A stretch of DNA of 64,000 nucleotides from Leptotrichia sp. oral taxon 218 (GCF_018128225.1 NZ_CP072377.1:992001-1056000), one strand, 5' to 3'. Positions 17,790 to 27,220 are shown, counted from the stretch's first letter. Notes: generated from the letters alone by a model not told the origin. Program-made: numbers and translations.

Positions 17790-17850
17790 AAAAAAAAAAG
17801 CAATTCATCTCCCGCTTGTAGAAGCCGAAGACTTCTTGCTATCTTTTGTT
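17790..17850 (-). repeat. Left end of the TnpB element
   Basis: On the minus strand it reads AAAAGATAGCAAGAAGTC, a GGCTTCT half that pairs with AGAAG, then CAAGCGGGAG and ATGAATTGC before a T-run. AGCAA and TTGCT close an outer stem. A close copy of this stretch, without the gene, lies at 51808-51870. Confidence 0.75.
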
Positions 17851-17851
17851 A

Positions 17852-17881
17852 AAAAGGATTGAACGAAAATCAATTCAATCC
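17852..17881 (-). terminator. Intrinsic terminator of sod
   Basis: On the minus strand GGATTGAA, a ten-base loop, TTCAATCC, then TTTTT. Its T-run is directly joined to the left end of the TnpB element. Confidence 0.8.
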
Positions 17882-17937
17882 CACATAAATTTATTTATAT
17901 TTTTTGCTATTAACTATCTAATTATTTAATTATTTAA

Positions 17938-18576
17938 TTATTTAATTGCATCTTCATATCTTTTAGCAACTTTATCCCAATTAATTACATTGAAAAATGC
18001 AGAAATATAATCAGGTCTTCTATTTTGATAGTTTAAATAATATGCATGTTCCCAAACATCAATTGCCAAAATAGGTGTTCCTTGTGAACAACTGCAAGGT
18101 GTAACATTGGACATAAGTGGACAATCTTGATTTGCTGTTGAAGTAACTTTTAATTTACCTTCTCCGTTTACTACTAACCAAGCCCATCCTGAACCAAATC
18201 TTGTTGCTGCAGCTTTTGAAAATTCATCTTTAAAATTTTCAAAACTTCCGAATGTTTCTTCAATTTTTTCTAATAATTTTCCTGTTGGCTTACCACCAGC
18301 ATTAGGCCCCATTATATCAAAATATAAATTGTGGTTATAAAATCCTCCACCGTTATTTCTAACAGCTCCTCTAATTCCTTCTGGCAATGCATCTAAATTT
18401 TTTAAAATTTCTTCAATTGGTTTTTCCAAAAACTCAGGCGCATTATTTTTTAGAGTTTCATTTAAATTGTTTGTATATGTCGCATGGTGTTTCCCATAAT
18501 GTATTTCCATTGTCTTTGCATCTATATTTGGTTCCAATGCGTTAAAATCATATGCTAATTCTATTTGCTTAAACAT
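17938..18576 (-). CDS. sodA: Superoxide dismutase, Fe/Mn family
   Basis: 212 residues. It converts superoxide to peroxide and oxygen in the cytoplasm. I start at the ATG at 18576, eight bases after AAGGAAG; a GTG at 18585 overlaps that site. Metal ligands are visible: His in YGKHHATY near 26, His in FYNHNLYF near 83, and Asp and His in DVWEHAYYL near 172. The stretch before the last ligand motif has extra residues containing CSCSQ, giving three cysteines absent from the usual SodA. Metal choice cannot be read with certainty. The stop is followed by tandem ATTATTTA repeats (about 17921-17946). Monocistronic, with its own terminator. Confidence 0.93.
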   Translation of the reverse strand: MFKQIELAYDFNALEPNIDAKTMEIHYGKHHATYTNNLNETLKNNAPEFLEKPIEEILKNLDALPEGIRGAVRNNGGGFYNHNLYFDIMGPNAGGKPTGKLLEKIEETFGSFENFKDEFSKAAATRFGSGWAWLVVNGEGKLKVTSTANQDCPLMSNVTPCSCSQGTPILAIDVWEHAYYLNYQNRRPDYISAFFNVINWDKVAKRYEDAIK

Positions 18577-18703
18577 AATTATCACTTCCTTTTTTTGTAT
18601 ATAATATATTTTAACATATTATTCTTATAAAATCAATAAAAATTTATATTTTTTATTGATTTGTTATTATTACATTTTTAAACAAATAAAATACTGATTT
18701 TTT

Positions 18704-19380
18704 TTACTCTTTCACAATATAACCTACACTTCTTACAGTTCTTATGATTTTTTCATCATATCCTTTGTCAATTTTTGTTCTTAAAAAGTTTACATACACA
18801 TCTACTATATTACTTTCAGAAACAAAGTCAATATCCCATATTTTTTCTGAAATCATTGTTCTTGTAAGTACTCTATTTTTATTTCTCAAAAAATATTCTA
18901 ATAATAAAAATTCTTTATTTGTTAACTCAATTTCATTTCCAGCTCTTTTTACTTCTCTATTTGCAGGATTTAATGTCAAGTCATATGCTGTCAAAATTCC
19001 CATTTCATCTTCTGTTAATTTTTTATTTAGAATTCTAACAATCGATTTGAATTTTGCAGAAATTTCTTCCAATCTAAAATCATTATAAACATAGTCGTCT
19101 ATTCCGTTTAATAAGGCTTCTGTCTTTGAATATCTGTCATCTTGTTCTATTGATAAAATTATATAGCTTTGTCTTTTATATTTTAACACGCTGTCGATTG
19201 AATACTGAAAATCTTCAAATGAATTTGTGTCTAAAAATGCTATGTCCAATGCTTCATTTTTCATAGAATCCAACAATTGTTCTTCTGTTTCTGCCAATAT
19301 TACATTGAAACTTAATTCTTTTAATAGTTGTCCAACAACCATTCTCGTTTTTTCATTTTGTTAAATACTAGTACTTTCAT
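18704..19380 (-). pseudogene. OmpR-family response regulator, frameshifted near its start
   Basis: The frame from the ATG at 19380 (MKVLVFNK) stops after 19 codons. The rest of the gene continues in another frame from about 19356. One extra A in the AAAA run at 19356-19359 joins them into a 225-residue protein, the usual size. The C-terminal winged helix is intact (LTNKEFLLLEYFLRN..., RTVRSVGYIVKE). The receiver is atypical: the acidic pair is replaced (FNKNEK), the phospho-acceptor Asp is present in AFLDTN, and the conserved Lys is Asn (YVYNDF). It may therefore not use normal phosphorylation. No kinase is nearby; it follows mrp by 40 bases. The shorter ATG at 19342 has no ribosome site. Confidence 0.8.
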
Positions 19381-19420
19381 TTTCGTCTCTCGCTTTCTTT
19401 ATGTTATTTGAAATTTTTTG

Positions 19421-20221
19421 TTAGCTTGTCACTTTTTTTATAATTTTTTCAATAATATCGTTCATTTTTCTTGAGGCTAATGAATCGTTTGAAATAAACG
19501 GCAATCCATTATCACCTGATTCAACAATATTGGCATCTAGTGGTACAGAACCTAAAAATTCTGTTTTTGTTTCTTTTGCAACTTTTTCTATCCCACCTTT
19601 TTTAAATATATGTACTTCTTTATTACAGTCAGGACACACAAATCCACTCATATTTTCAATCATTCCCAAAACATTCAAATTAATCAATTTTGCAAATTTC
19701 AGCGCTCTTTTTGAATCTAAAATCGAAACATTTTGTGGTGTTGAAACTACCAAAGCATTTGCCCCTTTTATATTTTGTGCAATGGCTAATGTTTCATCTC
19801 CAGTTCCAGGCGGCAAATCGACGATTAAAAAATCTATCTCTTTCCATTCAATTCCTTCTAACAACTCCATTATTGCAGTCATTTTTTGAGGTCCTTTCCA
19901 AATTACAGGATCATCGTCAGGAATGAAAAAACTTAGTGAAGAAATATACAAATTATCCGAAACTTTAAGCGGCTCAGAAATTTTAGAAAGTTTTTTTCCT
20001 TCCACTCCAAACATAATTGGGACATTTGGACCATGTAGATCTGCATCTAGGACGCCAACTCTATATCCTTTGATTGATAGTCCATAAGCTAGATTTATTG
20101 CTGTAGTAGTCTTTCCAACTCCTCCTTTTCCGCTCATTACAACTATTTTATGCTTGATTTTATCCATCTTAGCATCTATTTTCTGCTTTCTTTCCAACAA
20201 AATAGCATTTTTGTCTGGCAC
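19421..20221 (-). CDS. mrp: Mrp/NBP35-family iron-sulfur cluster carrier ATPase
   Basis: 266 residues, GTG start after GAGGAGG. Mrp proteins bind and deliver Fe-S clusters to apo-proteins. The deviant Walker A MSGKGGVGKTTTAINLA lies near residue 30, and DADLHGPNVPIMFG near 60. The cluster motif CPDC is in a C-terminal block near 200. The N-terminal DUF59 domain of some relatives is absent, as in many short forms. The response regulator follows closely and may be in the same operon. Confidence 0.92.
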   Translation of the reverse strand: MPDKNAILLERKQKIDAKMDKIKHKIVVMSGKGGVGKTTTAINLAYGLSIKGYRVGVLDADLHGPNVPIMFGVEGKKLSKISEPLKVSDNLYISSLSFFIPDDDPVIWKGPQKMTAIMELLEGIEWKEIDFLIVDLPPGTGDETLAIAQNIKGANALVVSTPQNVSILDSKRALKFAKLINLNVLGMIENMSGFVCPDCNKEVHIFKKGGIEKVAKETKTEFLGSVPLDANIVESGDNGLPFISNDSLASRKMNDIIEKIIKKVTS

Positions 20222-20365
20222 AGTTTTTCCTCCTCTCTTCTCAATTTTATCGTTAAAACCTTCTCTACTTTATTAAACCATAATCTTAATAAAAACTCAA
20301 GTTATTTTTTCTAAAATTTGTATTTTTTTTTAATATTTATTTTTTTTATTTTTATAAAATAATAC

Positions 20366-20394
20366 TGGACTATTTTTTTAGTTTTTTATATAAT
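20366..20394 (+). promoter_or_regulatory. Promoter of the 20474 gene
   Basis: TGGACT (20366-20371), 17 bases, TATAAT (20389-20394). The rest of the 252-base divergent gap is A/T-rich without other signals. Confidence 0.6.
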
Positions 20395-20473
20395 ATTTAT
20401 ATAAAATTTTAAATTAAATTTAGAAAGATTTAGAAAAAATTAGAAAAATTTAGATTAGAAAGGATTGTTATTT

Positions 20474-21052
20474 ATGAAAAATAAGATTTTAAAAAATTAT
20501 AATAAAAAAATTTTACTTTTTTTTATTTTTTTTATATTTTCTTTAGTCTTGTCTGCACAATCATCGGCAGAAAAATATAAATGGTATTCTCCCAGAGAAA
20601 TAATTGAAAATATGGATAAATTGCAGCCTGGAGATATTCTTGTACTATCCAAAGGTTCAAGTTTTCGAACTATGTGGGGACATGCCGCCATATTAAATGA
20701 GCACAAAAAAATTGTGGAATTTCCAACATATTCAATTGGATACAGTGAAAGTCCACTCTACACTTGGCAAAATTTAAAAAGAGAAGTTGCTGTATTCAGA
20801 TTAAAAAATATTGACGATAATTTTAAAAAAGCTCTTTTTCACGAAATGGATGAAACAACCACAAAACCTTATGGAATAACTTTTAATAAAAACTTTGACA
20901 AAAGACTTTATTGTTCACAATTTGTCTATATTGTATTTAAAAAAGCTGGACTCAGAGTTGGAAAAAATATCAATCTTGACTCAAATGGTGGTGGAATGGT
21001 TATGCCTTATGATATTATGAATTCAAATCTTCTTGAAAATGTTATTTTTTAA
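20474..21052 (+). CDS. Exported YiiX/YebB-like cysteine hydrolase (NlpC/P60 clan)
   Basis: 192 residues from the ATG at 20474, which follows GAAAGGA; a TTG three codons earlier is less well placed. A signal peptide spans about 1-33 (KKILLFFIFFIFSLVLSAQS). The circularly permuted papain-like layout is seen: LQPGDILVLSKG, then WGHAAIL with the catalytic His, and YCSQFVYIVFKKAG with the catalytic Cys. Family members act on amide or ester bonds in cell-wall or lipid substrates; which one is not known here. Monocistronic, between a promoter and a strong terminator. Confidence 0.82.
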   Translation: MKNKILKNYNKKILLFFIFFIFSLVLSAQSSAEKYKWYSPREIIENMDKLQPGDILVLSKGSSFRTMWGHAAILNEHKKIVEFPTYSIGYSESPLYTWQNLKREVAVFRLKNIDDNFKKALFHEMDETTTKPYGITFNKNFDKRLYCSQFVYIVFKKAGLRVGKNINLDSNGGGMVMPYDIMNSNLLENVIF

Positions 21053-21074
21053 TAACTAAATATTTTTTTAAATA

Positions 21075-21117
21075 AAAAAACTGACTTAAAATTAAAATTC
21101 TAGGTCAGTTTTTTTTG
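21075..21117. terminator. Bidirectional terminator
   Basis: ACTGACTTA and TAGGTCAGT form a 9-bp stem with one wobble, flanked by an A-run on the left and a T-run on the right. It serves the hydrolase gene and the convergent metA. Confidence 0.85.
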
Positions 21118-22041
21118 TTAAAGATTTTCCAATTCTTTTAAATCATACGGTGTATTTTGATAAACATGATGATTAACCCAATTTGAAAAAAGTAAATTTG
21201 CATGTCCTCGCCAAACAAACGGCGGAACTTTTTCAGGATCATCGTTTGGATAATAGTTAAATGGAACTTCTATTTTTTTACCCAATTTTACATCTCTTTC
21301 GTATTCTTTTGCCAAAGTCATTCTATCGTATTCTAAATGTCCCATAATAAAAACATCTCTTTTATCTTTAGTTCTTACAATACTAACTCCAGATTCTTTA
21401 GAATTTTCCAGTATTTCCAATTCTGGCACTTTTTCAATGTCTTCAGCTCTTACTTCCGTATGTCGTGACTGCGGCATATTAAAAATTTCATCAAAACCAC
21501 GAAGCAGCATTGTGTGACAAACATTTATTTTTAATGGATAAATTCCAAAAAGCTTTTTTTCCAATTTATATTTTTTAATTCCATAATGATAGTATAAAGT
21601 GGCTTGTGCTCCCCAGCAAATTGAAATTGTAGAAAATACATGCTTTTTACTCCATTCCATAATTTTTGTAAGTTCGTTCCAGTAAATCACTTCTTCAAAT
21701 TCTAAATTTTCCACAGGAGCTCCCGTTATGATTAAGCCGTCAAAATAGTCATCTTTTATGTCGTCAAATGTTTTATAAAAATTTGCCATATGTTCTTTTG
21801 AAGTATTTTTTGAAACATATGAAGCCATTTTCAAAAATGTAACTTCAATTTGAAGCGGTGTGTTGCTAAGAAGTCTTAAAAGCTGAGTTTCAGTTTCAAT
21901 TTTTGTTGGCATCAAATTTACTATTACAAATTTTAAAGGTCGAATATCTTGTGACAATGCTCTACTTTCTTTCATTACAAAGATATTCTCTTTCGCTAAA
22001 ATCTCCACTGCTGGTAAGTTATTAGGTATTTTTATAGGCAT
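21118..22041 (-). CDS. metA: Homoserine O-acyltransferase MetA, acetyl type predicted
   Basis: 307 residues. It acylates homoserine, the first committed step to methionine. The catalytic Cys is in SICWGAQA near 142, and the His/Glu pair is in MGHLEYD near 235-237. The residue that sets acyl choice is glutamate here ([12 protein letters not shown], near 111). Published work on this family links Glu at this position to acetyl-CoA and Gly to succinyl-CoA, so homoserine O-acetyltransferase is the better name. No SAM riboswitch is visible in the 50-base gap to dnaN, and no other methionine gene lies nearby. thrC at 61236 uses the competing branch from homoserine. Confidence 0.93.
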   Translation of the reverse strand: MPIKIPNNLPAVEILAKENIFVMKESRALSQDIRPLKFVIVNLMPTKIETETQLLRLLSNTPLQIEVTFLKMASYVSKNTSKEHMANFYKTFDDIKDDYFDGLIITGAPVENLEFEEVIYWNELTKIMEWSKKHVFSTISICWGAQATLYYHYGIKKYKLEKKLFGIYPLKINVCHTMLLRGFDEIFNMPQSRHTEVRAEDIEKVPELEILENSKESGVSIVRTKDKRDVFIMGHLEYDRMTLAKEYERDVKLGKKIEVPFNYYPNDDPEKVPPFVWRGHANLLFSNWVNHHVYQNTPYDLKELENL

Positions 22042-22091
22042 TGTATATTATTCCCCTTTCTGATTAATGTCTACTTTTATTAAAATTTAAA

Positions 22092-23219
22092 TTAACTTTC
22101 TCTAAGTGACATCGGCATTGTAAAATAAAGCGAATTTGGATTACTTTCATCTTTTATAATAACTGAACTTTTTTCATTTAGCAATTCTAAAACTGTGACT
22201 TTTCCTTGTATTGTAGAAATGTAGTCAATCAAAAATCTGACATTTAACGAAATTTTCAAATTTTCTCCTTCTTGAATAGTTATTATTTCTTCTTTTATTC
22301 TAGCATTGTCATTTGTCCCTTTAAGCGTCAATTTATTGTTTTCAAATCTAAAAGTTGCTCCATTTTTAAATTCTTTATTTTCTTTAACAAAAAGAGATGC
22401 TCTTTTTAAAATTGATAAAAAATCTTTTGTATTCAAAAGAACTTTTTTGTCATGTTTTGAATTATTTAAAATTGATTTATAATCTGGAAATTGCAAATCT
22501 ATTGTTCTTGTCAAAATTTCTACATTAGAAAATTTAAAATAAACTTTTGAACCATCTGATTTTAACATTATTTCACTTTCTTCCATCAATTTCATAATTT
22601 TTATAAGTCCATCAATTGTTTTTAACGGAATACTTACAATTAAATCTTCTTTGTTTCTTTGATTTTCTTCTAATTCTTCTTCAATATAAGTAAGTCTATA
22701 TGAATCCGATGAAATTAATTTTAATTTATTTTCTTCTATTTCTAAACGAATACAATTTACCGCTAAATTTTCAACATCTGTAGAAGCCGAAATTTTTACA
22801 TTTTCAATATAATTTAATAATTTTTCTTTTGAAAATATGTATTCCACTCCATATTCAAGTTTTGATTGGATTGGATAATTTTCTGCAGAATAAAGTGAAA
22901 AATTCGCATCTGTTGAGCTAGTTTTTATAACCAGCATTCCATCGTCTTCTATAAGTGCAATTTTTTCATCAGAAATTTGTTTCAAAAACTCTTCGATTAA
23001 TTCATGTTTTATTACAATTTTTCCATGTTCTTCTATTTGAGCTTCAATCTCAGTATTTATTGATAACTCCAAGTCAGTTCCTCTCAAAACCGCTCTATTT
23101 TCAAAAGTTTCAATATAAATTCCAGATAAAACTTCTCTAATACTATTTTCTGTTACAGCTTTTTCAACAATGTTAATCGCTTTTAACAATGCTTTTCTGT
23201 CAACCGTTATATTTAACAT
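22092..23219 (-). CDS. dnaN: DNA polymerase III sliding clamp (beta)
   Basis: 375 residues. The clamp tethers the replicative polymerase. I start at the ATG at 23219 (MLNITVDRKALLKAI), nine bases after GAGGTG; a GTG four codons earlier overlaps that site. Three repeated clamp domains follow, with DLELSINTEIEA near 55, FPDYKSIL near 245 and the C-terminal YFTMPMSLRES close to the usual peptide-binding edge. dnaN is not beside dnaA here; it lies after a sigma factor and before metA in a long minus-strand run. Confidence 0.93.
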   Translation of the reverse strand: MLNITVDRKALLKAINIVEKAVTENSIREVLSGIYIETFENRAVLRGTDLELSINTEIEAQIEEHGKIVIKHELIEEFLKQISDEKIALIEDDGMLVIKTSSTDANFSLYSAENYPIQSKLEYGVEYIFSKEKLLNYIENVKISASTDVENLAVNCIRLEIEENKLKLISSDSYRLTYIEEELEENQRNKEDLIVSIPLKTIDGLIKIMKLMEESEIMLKSDGSKVYFKFSNVEILTRTIDLQFPDYKSILNNSKHDKKVLLNTKDFLSILKRASLFVKENKEFKNGATFRFENNKLTLKGTNDNARIKEEIITIQEGENLKISLNVRFLIDYISTIQGKVTVLELLNEKSSVIIKDESNPNSLYFTMPMSLRES

Positions 23220-23241
23220 AATTAATTTCACCTCTTTAATT

Positions 23242-24066
23242 TTATAATATATCTTTATATTTTTTTAAATGTTCTTTCAACTTTGTTATAGATTTTTTTT
23301 CTATTTGCCGAACTCGTTCCCGAGTAATTCCCATCATTTCTCCAATTTCTTTCAAAGTGTAAATTTTATTATTGTAAAGTCCATATCTGTACTCCAATAT
23401 TATCTTTTCCCTCTCTGATAGAACATTATTCAGTAATTCTCTCATTTCCAGTAATTGATCTTCTTTTATAATTTTTTCTTCAACATCGTCATTTTTACCA
23501 ATCACATCTTCCAAAAAAATATTATCTCCTACCACTTCATTTAATGAGATCATATCTTGAAATTCATTCATAAGTAAAACCACTTTATTTTCTTTTAGGT
23601 CAATTTTTTTGGCAATATAACTAGTTGATGGCATTTCACCGTGAGTCGCCATGTAATCTTTCATAACTTTATTTACTTTTGATAGTTGCTCGTATTTATA
23701 AGACGGTATTCTAATGTCCCGACCAATATTTATGATCGCTTTTTTAATAGACTGTTTTATCCACCAAACTGCATATGTACTAAATCTGTGACCTTTTTCA
23801 TAATCAAATTTATTTATCGCTTTTATTAATCCAATATTCCCTTCACTTATTAAATCTATTAATGGAAGTCCATTTCCCAGAGATTTTTTGGCGGTACTTA
23901 TCACTAATCTTAAATTTGATAATATTAATAACTGTCTTGCCTGTTCATCATTTTCTTCTTTTATCCTTCTTAATAAATCATATTCTTCCTCTTTTGAAAG
24001 CAAGTCAAACTTTTGAATATCACTTAAGTATAACGACATCAAATTTAAATTATTGTTTTCTTCCAT
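23242..24066 (-). CDS. Sigma-70 family RNA polymerase sigma factor (group 1/2 type)
   Basis: 274 residues. Region 1.2 is seen at about 10-30 (LYLSDIQKFDLLSKEEE). Region 2 (about 48-110) has the core block GNIGLIKAINKFD and the -10-binding block STYAVWWIKQSI. Region 3 follows, and region 4 carries the -35 helix (GITRERVRQIEKKS) near 250. There is no region 1.1 and it is shorter than a housekeeping RpoD, so it may be an alternative group 2 factor; a larger RpoD may exist elsewhere. The gene lies 18 bases after gpsA and 22 bases before the dnaN start. Confidence 0.88.
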   Translation of the reverse strand: MEENNNLNLMSLYLSDIQKFDLLSKEEEYDLLRRIKEENDEQARQLLILSNLRLVISTAKKSLGNGLPLIDLISEGNIGLIKAINKFDYEKGHRFSTYAVWWIKQSIKKAIINIGRDIRIPSYKYEQLSKVNKVMKDYMATHGEMPSTSYIAKKIDLKENKVVLLMNEFQDMISLNEVVGDNIFLEDVIGKNDDVEEKIIKEDQLLEMRELLNNVLSEREKIILEYRYGLYNNKIYTLKEIGEMMGITRERVRQIEKKSITKLKEHLKKYKDIL

Positions 24067-24084
24067 TTCACACTCCCATTTTTT

Positions 24085-25119
24085 TTAATTTGAAAATTCT
24101 GATTTTAAATCTCTACTCATAAATGTCTTCTCCAAATCAGCTACTGGCTTTCCTTTGTAAATAACTTCGTAAAGCGCAGTAAAGATAGGTGCATTCAAAT
24201 TATTTTCTTTTATTATTTTATAAAGTGCCTTAATTGTTTCAGCACCTTCAGATACCATTTTCATATTTTTTATTATATCTTCTATTTTTTCGCCATGTCC
24301 TAATTTTTCTCCCACATATCGATTTCGACTATGTTTGCTTGTACAAGTTACAATAATATCTCCCAAGCCAGATAGTCCCATAAATGTTTTGGGATTTGCA
24401 TTATAATATTTTGCGATTTCAAACATTTCATTTAATCCACGAGTTATTAGTGCGGCTTTTGTGTTATCTCCGTAACCTAGACCATCGGCAATTCCAGCTG
24501 CTATTGCAAGGCAGTTTTTTAACGCTCCAGCAAGTTCTGCTCCCATCAGATCAGTTCCTGTATAAACTCTGAAATAATTGTTACTAAATGTTTTTTGGAC
24601 AACTTGTGCTGCTTTTTCATCTTTTGATACTGAAAGTATCGCCGATGGCAATTTTTGCGCTACTTCTTCTGCATGAGTTGGTCCAGCTAATAAAACATAA
24701 CTGTAACTTTTACTTTCTAATTCTTCATCCACTATTTCAGAAATTCTCTTTTTAGTAGAAATTTCTAATCCTTTCGCAACATTTACTAATATTATATTAT
24801 AATTTAAAAAATTTTTCAATCTTTTTAAAATACCTCTTAAAAATTGTGTTGGCGTTGCAAGTAATAAAATATCTATTTTTCCATATTTATCTTTATTTGT
24901 CAAAATTTCTCCATAATCATCCACAATATTTAACTCATCTGGAAATTTTATCCCTTTTAAGAAATTTGGATTTGTCTTTGTAGTTTTCATAATATTTCTA
25001 ACTTCTTCGTTGTGTTCCCACAAATATACTTTATGTCCATTTTCAACCAACAACTTTGAAAGGCAGCTTCCCCAACTTCCACCACCTATTACCAAAATAT
25101 TTTTTTTATCTTCTGACAT
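24085..25119 (-). CDS. gpsA: Glycerol-3-phosphate dehydrogenase [NAD(P)+]
   Basis: 344 residues. It reduces dihydroxyacetone phosphate to sn-glycerol 3-phosphate, the backbone for phospholipids. The dinucleotide motif GGGSWGSCLSKLL starts near 11. LLAGPTHAEEVA and the substrate block GLSGLGDIIVTCTSKHSRN are intact. It begins only nine bases after plsY, whose product uses glycerol 3-phosphate, so the pair forms a functional unit. Confidence 0.95.
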   Translation of the reverse strand: MSEDKKNILVIGGGSWGSCLSKLLVENGHKVYLWEHNEEVRNIMKTTKTNPNFLKGIKFPDELNIVDDYGEILTNKDKYGKIDILLLATPTQFLRGILKRLKNFLNYNIILVNVAKGLEISTKKRISEIVDEELESKSYSYVLLAGPTHAEEVAQKLPSAILSVSKDEKAAQVVQKTFSNNYFRVYTGTDLMGAELAGALKNCLAIAAGIADGLGYGDNTKAALITRGLNEMFEIAKYYNANPKTFMGLSGLGDIIVTCTSKHSRNRYVGEKLGHGEKIEDIIKNMKMVSEGAETIKALYKIIKENNLNAPIFTALYEVIYKGKPVADLEKTFMSRDLKSEFSN

Positions 25120-25128
25120 TGCTTTTAC

Positions 25129-25761
25129 CTACTTTCCTTTTTTATTTTTTAAGCTAAATTTTGATTCAGTTCCATTTTTTAATCTTTCGATATTGCTTTT
25201 ATGTTTTAAAATTATTAATATTGCTATTAAAATTCCTAAAAATGTATAAATTAAAATATCTCTATACATTAAAAATATAAATATCGGAAGCGATATTGCT
25301 GCACAAATTGAAGAAAGTGACACATATCTAAAAATTGCAAAAACTATAAAAAATACAATTGCTGCAAATAATATCGCTTTTGGAACGAGTATTACAAAAA
25401 CTCCAAGTGTCGTAGCAACAGCTTTTCCACCTTTAAATTTCAAAAATATAGAAAAGATATGTCCCAATATCGCACAAATTCCAACTAACACAAAATCTAA
25501 ATTTGTAATATTTGTCAGATTTTGAAAAAAATCCATTCTCAAGCTAACTGCAATTAATGTTGGAACAAGTCCTTTTAAAATATCCAAAGCCAATGTCAAA
25601 AGTCCCCATTTTGCTCCTAAAACCCGAGCTGCATTTGTAGAACCCGTATTTTTACTTCCATGTTCCCGCACATCTATTCCACAAAAAACTTTCCCAATCC
25701 AAAGTGCATTTGGAATACTTCCAAGCAAATAAGAAACTATCATAAGTATTATTACTTTCAT
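25129..25761 (-). CDS. plsY: Glycerol-3-phosphate acyltransferase PlsY
   Basis: 210 residues. PlsY transfers acyl from acyl-phosphate to glycerol 3-phosphate in the membrane, the first step of phospholipid synthesis. Family blocks are all here: GSIPNALWIGK near 15, REHGSKNTGSTNAARVLG near 35, and LGHIFSIFLKFKGGKAVAT near 105. About six membrane segments are seen. The start ATG at 25761 has its own AAAGAGG site. In the given sequence the upstream MATE frame runs straight into this one with no stop; I treat that as a homopolymer artefact (see the MATE entry). gpsA follows nine bases later. Confidence 0.9.
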   Translation of the reverse strand: MKVIILMIVSYLLGSIPNALWIGKVFCGIDVREHGSKNTGSTNAARVLGAKWGLLTLALDILKGLVPTLIAVSLRMDFFQNLTNITNLDFVLVGICAILGHIFSIFLKFKGGKAVATTLGVFVILVPKAILFAAIVFFIVFAIFRYVSLSSICAAISLPIFIFLMYRDILIYTFLGILIAILIILKHKSNIERLKNGTESKFSLKNKKGK

Positions 25762-25789
25762 AAGTTTTACCTCTTTTTTTATTATTTTT

Positions 25790-27177
25790 CTATTTTTTTT
25801 CTTCAACTTTTTATTTTCTTTATACCAAAGCACAGCAAGTATTACAAAAAATAAAAAATCTGTAAACGGCTGAGCATACCAGACACCATTTAACTTAAAT
25901 AAATTTGAAAAAACTATAACAACAATTAAAAAAATAATTACTTGTCTCAACAAATTTAATATTACAGAATATTTTGAACGCCCTGTCGCTTGAAAATAAT
26001 TTGGGATAATGATTCCAAAAGATGATAAAATCACAAGAGAAAAATAAATTCTCATAGCTTTTTCACCTTCTTTTAGAGCCGAAATAGTACTTTTTTCATT
26101 AAAAAATAAAACCATCTCTTTTGGAAAAAGCATAACTATTACCCAAAATATTGCAGATAATCCAACTCCTGTGCATATCGCTGTTAATAAAGACTTTCTC
26201 ACTCTTTCATAATTTTTTGCTCCATAATTAAATCCCACAATTGGCTGAATTGCCTGTGAAACCGAATAGACACTCATCGTCATAAGTGGCAAATATGAAT
26301 TTATAATGGTCATAATTGCAACTCCATAAGTTCCGCCATTCATATCCACAATTTTGTTTGTGATAACTCCCACAAGAGAACTTGCAGCCTGAAGCAAAAA
26401 TGGCGACATTCCAATTGACAAAATATCTATCACAATTTTTTTATTAATTTTTAATTTACTAAACTGCAAAACCAGTTTACTTTTTTCTTCCAGCTTAAAC
26501 CCAAATAAGTTAATTTTGACAGGAAATTTTCCAAATATCAAAAAATATAAAACAAATACTGCCGATAAAACATTTCCAATCAATGTTGCATAAGCTGTCC
26601 CTTCAATTCCTGTGTGCAAAATCATAACTGCCACATAGTCCAAAATGATATTTACAACAGCTCCAATTAACATTGAAAACATGGCAACATTTGGCGCACC
26701 AATTGAATTTAGGACATTAGTCAATCCATAAGAGTAAAAAAGTGGCAATATTGCAAACATAATTATTTGTAAATACGCTTTTGCATATGGTAAAGTTTCA
26801 CTATTTGCTCCTGAATATGTTAAAATTGTATTTATATTTAACAGCAATATAAAATATAGAAAAATTCCCAAAATTGCAAACATCGTAATCGTATTTCCCA
26901 AAACTTTTTTTGCCTCTCCTTTTTTACCTTGCCCTAGTCTAAGAGAAATAATCGTTCCAGCTCCAACTCCAATTAACATTGAAAATGCAATCATTAACAT
27001 AACTATATAAAACGCTATTCCAGCACCAGCAAGAGCTTTTTCACTAATTTTTCCAACAAAAAATCTATCAACTATATTGTATAAAACAACTACAGCCGAA
27101 CCTATAAGTGTTGGAATAAAATATTTTACAAATAATTTTAATATCGAATTATTTGATAATTCATCTTGTTTTCCCAT
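25790..27177 (-). CDS. MATE-family efflux transporter (reads into plsY as given)
   Basis: About 462 residues with twelve likely membrane segments. The start MGKQDELSNNSILKLFVKYFIP and the block YNIVDRFFVGK are typical of the DinF/MATE multidrug exporters, which use a Na+ or H+ gradient. As given, the frame has no stop and continues into plsY to make a 682-residue fusion. A run of eight A bases (25793-25800 on the minus strand) is followed at once by TAG in the next frame. One more A would end the protein at 25790, with plsY starting 29 bases later from its own ribosome site. I prefer two genes. Substrate is not predictable. Confidence 0.82.
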
Positions 27178-27220
27178 ATTTTTTCCTCTTTTTTCAAAAT
27201 TATACTATAAATAAATTGTA

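Larger units (their letters stand above)
16489..17850 (-). mobile_element. IS200/IS605-family element with TnpB only (IS1341-like)
   Basis: The element reads right to left: left end near 17850, tnpB, right end at 16489. The right end is a 9-bp hairpin CTCCCGCTT/AAGCGGGAG (16497-16518) followed on the minus strand by GTAGTTCAC, a right-end signature common to many such elements. The left end repeats AAGCGGGAG and has internal hairpins. No tnpA transposase is present, so movement would need TnpA in trans. The exact left boundary is uncertain by several bases; it abuts the T-run of the sod terminator. Confidence 0.8.

Noticed and set aside
22042-22091. SAM riboswitch upstream of metA
   Set aside because: Only 50 A/T-rich bases lie between dnaN and metA; no room or motif for one.
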